From: Natrinema amylolyticum
GTDB lineage: Archaea; Halobacteriota; Halobacteria; Halobacteriales; Natrialbaceae
Assembly: GCF_020515625.1 (NCBI RefSeq)
Contig: NZ_JAIWPJ010000002.1
Location: 372,001 to 436,000 of the forward strand
Direction: 5' to 3'
Length of the DNA: 64,000 bases
The first letter of the stretch is position 1. The number at the start of each line of letters is the position of its first letter. A program made the translations under genes and the position numbers. The notes beneath the pieces are model-generated. The model made no database searches. It worked only from the letters and a program-made list of their open reading frames with translations, and was not told the origin of the DNA. This document shows, piece after piece, positions 62,659 to 64,000 of the stretch.

Positions 62659-64000
62659 ATGGCTGTACTCTGGCTGGACGAGATCAGTGCCGGCGACCTC
62701 GAGAAGGTCGGCGGTAAAGGTGCCTCCCTGGGCGAACTGACGGGCGCGGGGCTGCCCGTCCCACCGGGATTCGTCGTGACCGCCGGGACCTATCGATCGT
62801 TTATCGAAGAGGCCGAAATCGACGAGGAGCTGTTCGCGGCCGTCGACGTCGACGTCGACGATTCGGCCGCGCTGGCCGACGCCGCCGACCGCGCACAGGA
62901 ACTCATTCTCGAGACCCCCTTCCCCGACGAGCTTCGGGCGGAGATCCTCGAGAGCTACAGTGAGGTCGGCGACGGCGAGGCGTTCGTCGCCGTTCGGTCC
63001 TCGGCGACGGCCGAGGACCTGCCCGACGCCTCCTTCGCGGGCCAACAGGAGACGTTCCTCAACGTCACCGAGGACGACCTGCTCGACCGCGTTCGGGAGT
63101 GTTGGGCCTCGCTGTTCACCCAGCGAGCGATCTACTACCGCCAGGAGCAGGGATTCGACCACTCGGCGGTGAACATCGCGGTCGTTATCCAGCAGATGGT
63201 CGACGCCGAGAAGTCCGGCGTGATGTTCACGAGCCACCCCTCGACTGGCGATCCGACGATGATCATCGAGGCCGCGTGGGGATTGGGCGAGGCCGTCGTC
63301 TCCGGTGCGGTCTCTCCGGACAACTACGTCATCGACCGCGAGGACCGCTCGATGGACGTGACCGTCGCCGAGAAGAAGGTGATGCACGAGAAAGACGAGG
63401 CCACCGGCCAGACCGTCGAGCGCGAGGTCCCCGAAGACAAGCGCACCCAGCGAGTCATTTCCGACGACGAGATCGACGCGCTGATGGATCTCGGCGAGCG
63501 CGTCGAGGACCACTACGGCGAACCCCAGGACGTCGAGTGGGCGATCGTCGACGGCGACGTCTACATGCTCCAGTCGCGCCCGATCACGACGATCGACGAG
63601 GGGACCGACGATGCCGCGGACGCGACCGGCAGCGTCGACGCCGCGAAGGGCCTGACCGACGGCAGCGGGAGCGTCCAGGCCGCTGACGCCGGCAGTAGCA
63701 GCGCCGAGACCGACGATGCGAGCGGCACCGGCGACGTCATCGTCGACGGCCTCGGCTCGAGTCCGGGAACGGTCAGCGGCCCTGCGAAGATCGTCACCAA
63801 ACTCGACGACCTGGCCAAGGTCAGCGAGGGCGACATCATCGTCACCGAGATGACGATGCCCGACATGGTACCCGCGATGAAACGGGCCTCGGGGATCATC
63901 ACGGACGAGGGCGGCATGACCAGCCACGCCGCTATCGTCTCCCGCGAACTCGGCGTCCCCGCCATCGTCGGCACGACCAACGCCACGACCGTCCTCGAGG
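62659..64000 (+). CDS. ppsA: Phosphoenolpyruvate synthase, 5' part (cut by window end)
   Basis: Makes PEP from pyruvate and ATP in gluconeogenesis. The first 447 codons are in the window and the gene runs past 64000. The N-terminal ATP/pyruvate-binding domain shows KVGGKGASLGELTGAGLPVP and VAVRSSATAEDLPDASFAG. The phosphohistidine domain has H423 in EGGMTSHAAIVSRELG, close to the position in bacterial PpsA. Between the two lies a haloarchaeal-style Asp/Ala/Ser/Gly linker of about 50 residues (roughly 315-365). Confidence 0.95.
   Translation, partial: MAVLWLDEISAGDLEKVGGKGASLGELTGAGLPVPPGFVVTAGTYRSFIEEAEIDEELFAAVDVDVDDSAALADAADRAQELILETPFPDELRAEILESYSEVGDGEAFVAVRSSATAEDLPDASFAGQQETFLNVTEDDLLDRVRECWASLFTQRAIYYRQEQGFDHSAVNIAVVIQQMVDAEKSGVMFTSHPSTGDPTMIIEAAWGLGEAVVSGAVSPDNYVIDREDRSMDVTVAEKKVMHEKDEATGQTVEREVPEDKRTQRVISDDEIDALMDLGERVEDHYGEPQDVEWAIVDGDVYMLQSRPITTIDEGTDDAADATGSVDAAKGLTDGSGSVQAADAGSSSAETDDASGTGDVIVDGLGSSPGTVSGPAKIVTKLDDLAKVSEGDIIVTEMTMPDMVPAMKRASGIITDEGGMTSHAAIVSRELGVPAIVGTTNATTVLE

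Noticed and set aside
1-64000. CRISPR array, insertion sequence or provirus
   Set aside because: No regularly spaced repeats, transposase, integrase or viral structural gene was seen on either strand.

Overview
The window is chromosomal DNA from a haloarchaeon (class Halobacteria; the gene content would suit a Natrialbales-type genome such as Natrinema or Haloterrigena, which I cannot confirm). The signs are high GC, strongly acidic proteins rich in Asp and Glu, twin-arginine lipoprotein signals on nearly every exported protein, TATA-like boxes about 27 bases before start codons (leaderless transcripts), and archaea-only genes: L44e, S27e, aIF2-alpha, Nop10, archaeosortase A and HalOD1. There is no phage, insertion sequence, CRISPR array or rRNA. 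One tRNA (initiator Met) is present.

Layout. 1-9 kb: coaBC, a membrane-anchored winged-helix protein, a purine phosphoribosyltransferase, and a five-gene peptide-type ABC importer (2865-8987). 9-11.5 kb: small haloarchaeal proteins, the initiator tRNA and a GtrA-like membrane protein. 11.5-13.8 kb: the translation/ribosome cluster rpl44e-rps27e-aIF2a-nop10-PAC2. 14-23.4 kb: a regulator, archaeosortase A with an overlapping phosphoesterase, FAD amine oxidase, nucleoside hydrolase, a two-subunit GMC oxidoreductase and a thioesterase. 23.4-28.3 kb: a complete branched-chain-amino-acid-type ABC operon (livKHMGF). 28.4-34.2 kb: MBL hydrolase, gatB, a PQQ-propeller lipoprotein and a dicarboxylate/amino-acid symporter. 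34.2-43.4 kb: AMP-forming acyl-CoA ligase with SDR dehydrogenase, an HTH regulator, and a second livKHMGF operon. 43.6-52 kb: a six-PAS histidine kinase, then a small coiled-coil protein, smc and scpA. 52-64 kb: SRPBCC protein, M48 protease, methylthioadenosine phosphorylase, MATE exporter, PRTase, membrane protein, thiC, an alpha/beta-hydrolase lipoprotein, PhzF and the 5' part of ppsA, cut by the window end.

How it fits together. Nutrient uptake dominates: one peptide-type and two amino-acid/amide-type ABC importers plus a symporter. Purine salvage and methylthioadenosine recycling are represented by two PRTases, a nucleoside hydrolase and MTAP. Chromosome maintenance is one tight cluster.

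The most notable observation is the substrate-binding protein of the peptide importer (2865-4511). It carries the SBP_bac_5 fold in circularly permuted order, with the family's C-terminal segment first and its N-terminal segment second. Also notable: a two-copy palindrome-headed repeat translated inside ScpA, with compensatory base changes in the hairpin; a related in-frame insertion in the acyl-CoA ligase; a truncated duplication of the initiator-tRNA 3' end; and an alpha/beta hydrolase whose nucleophile Ser is Gly through a one-base difference.
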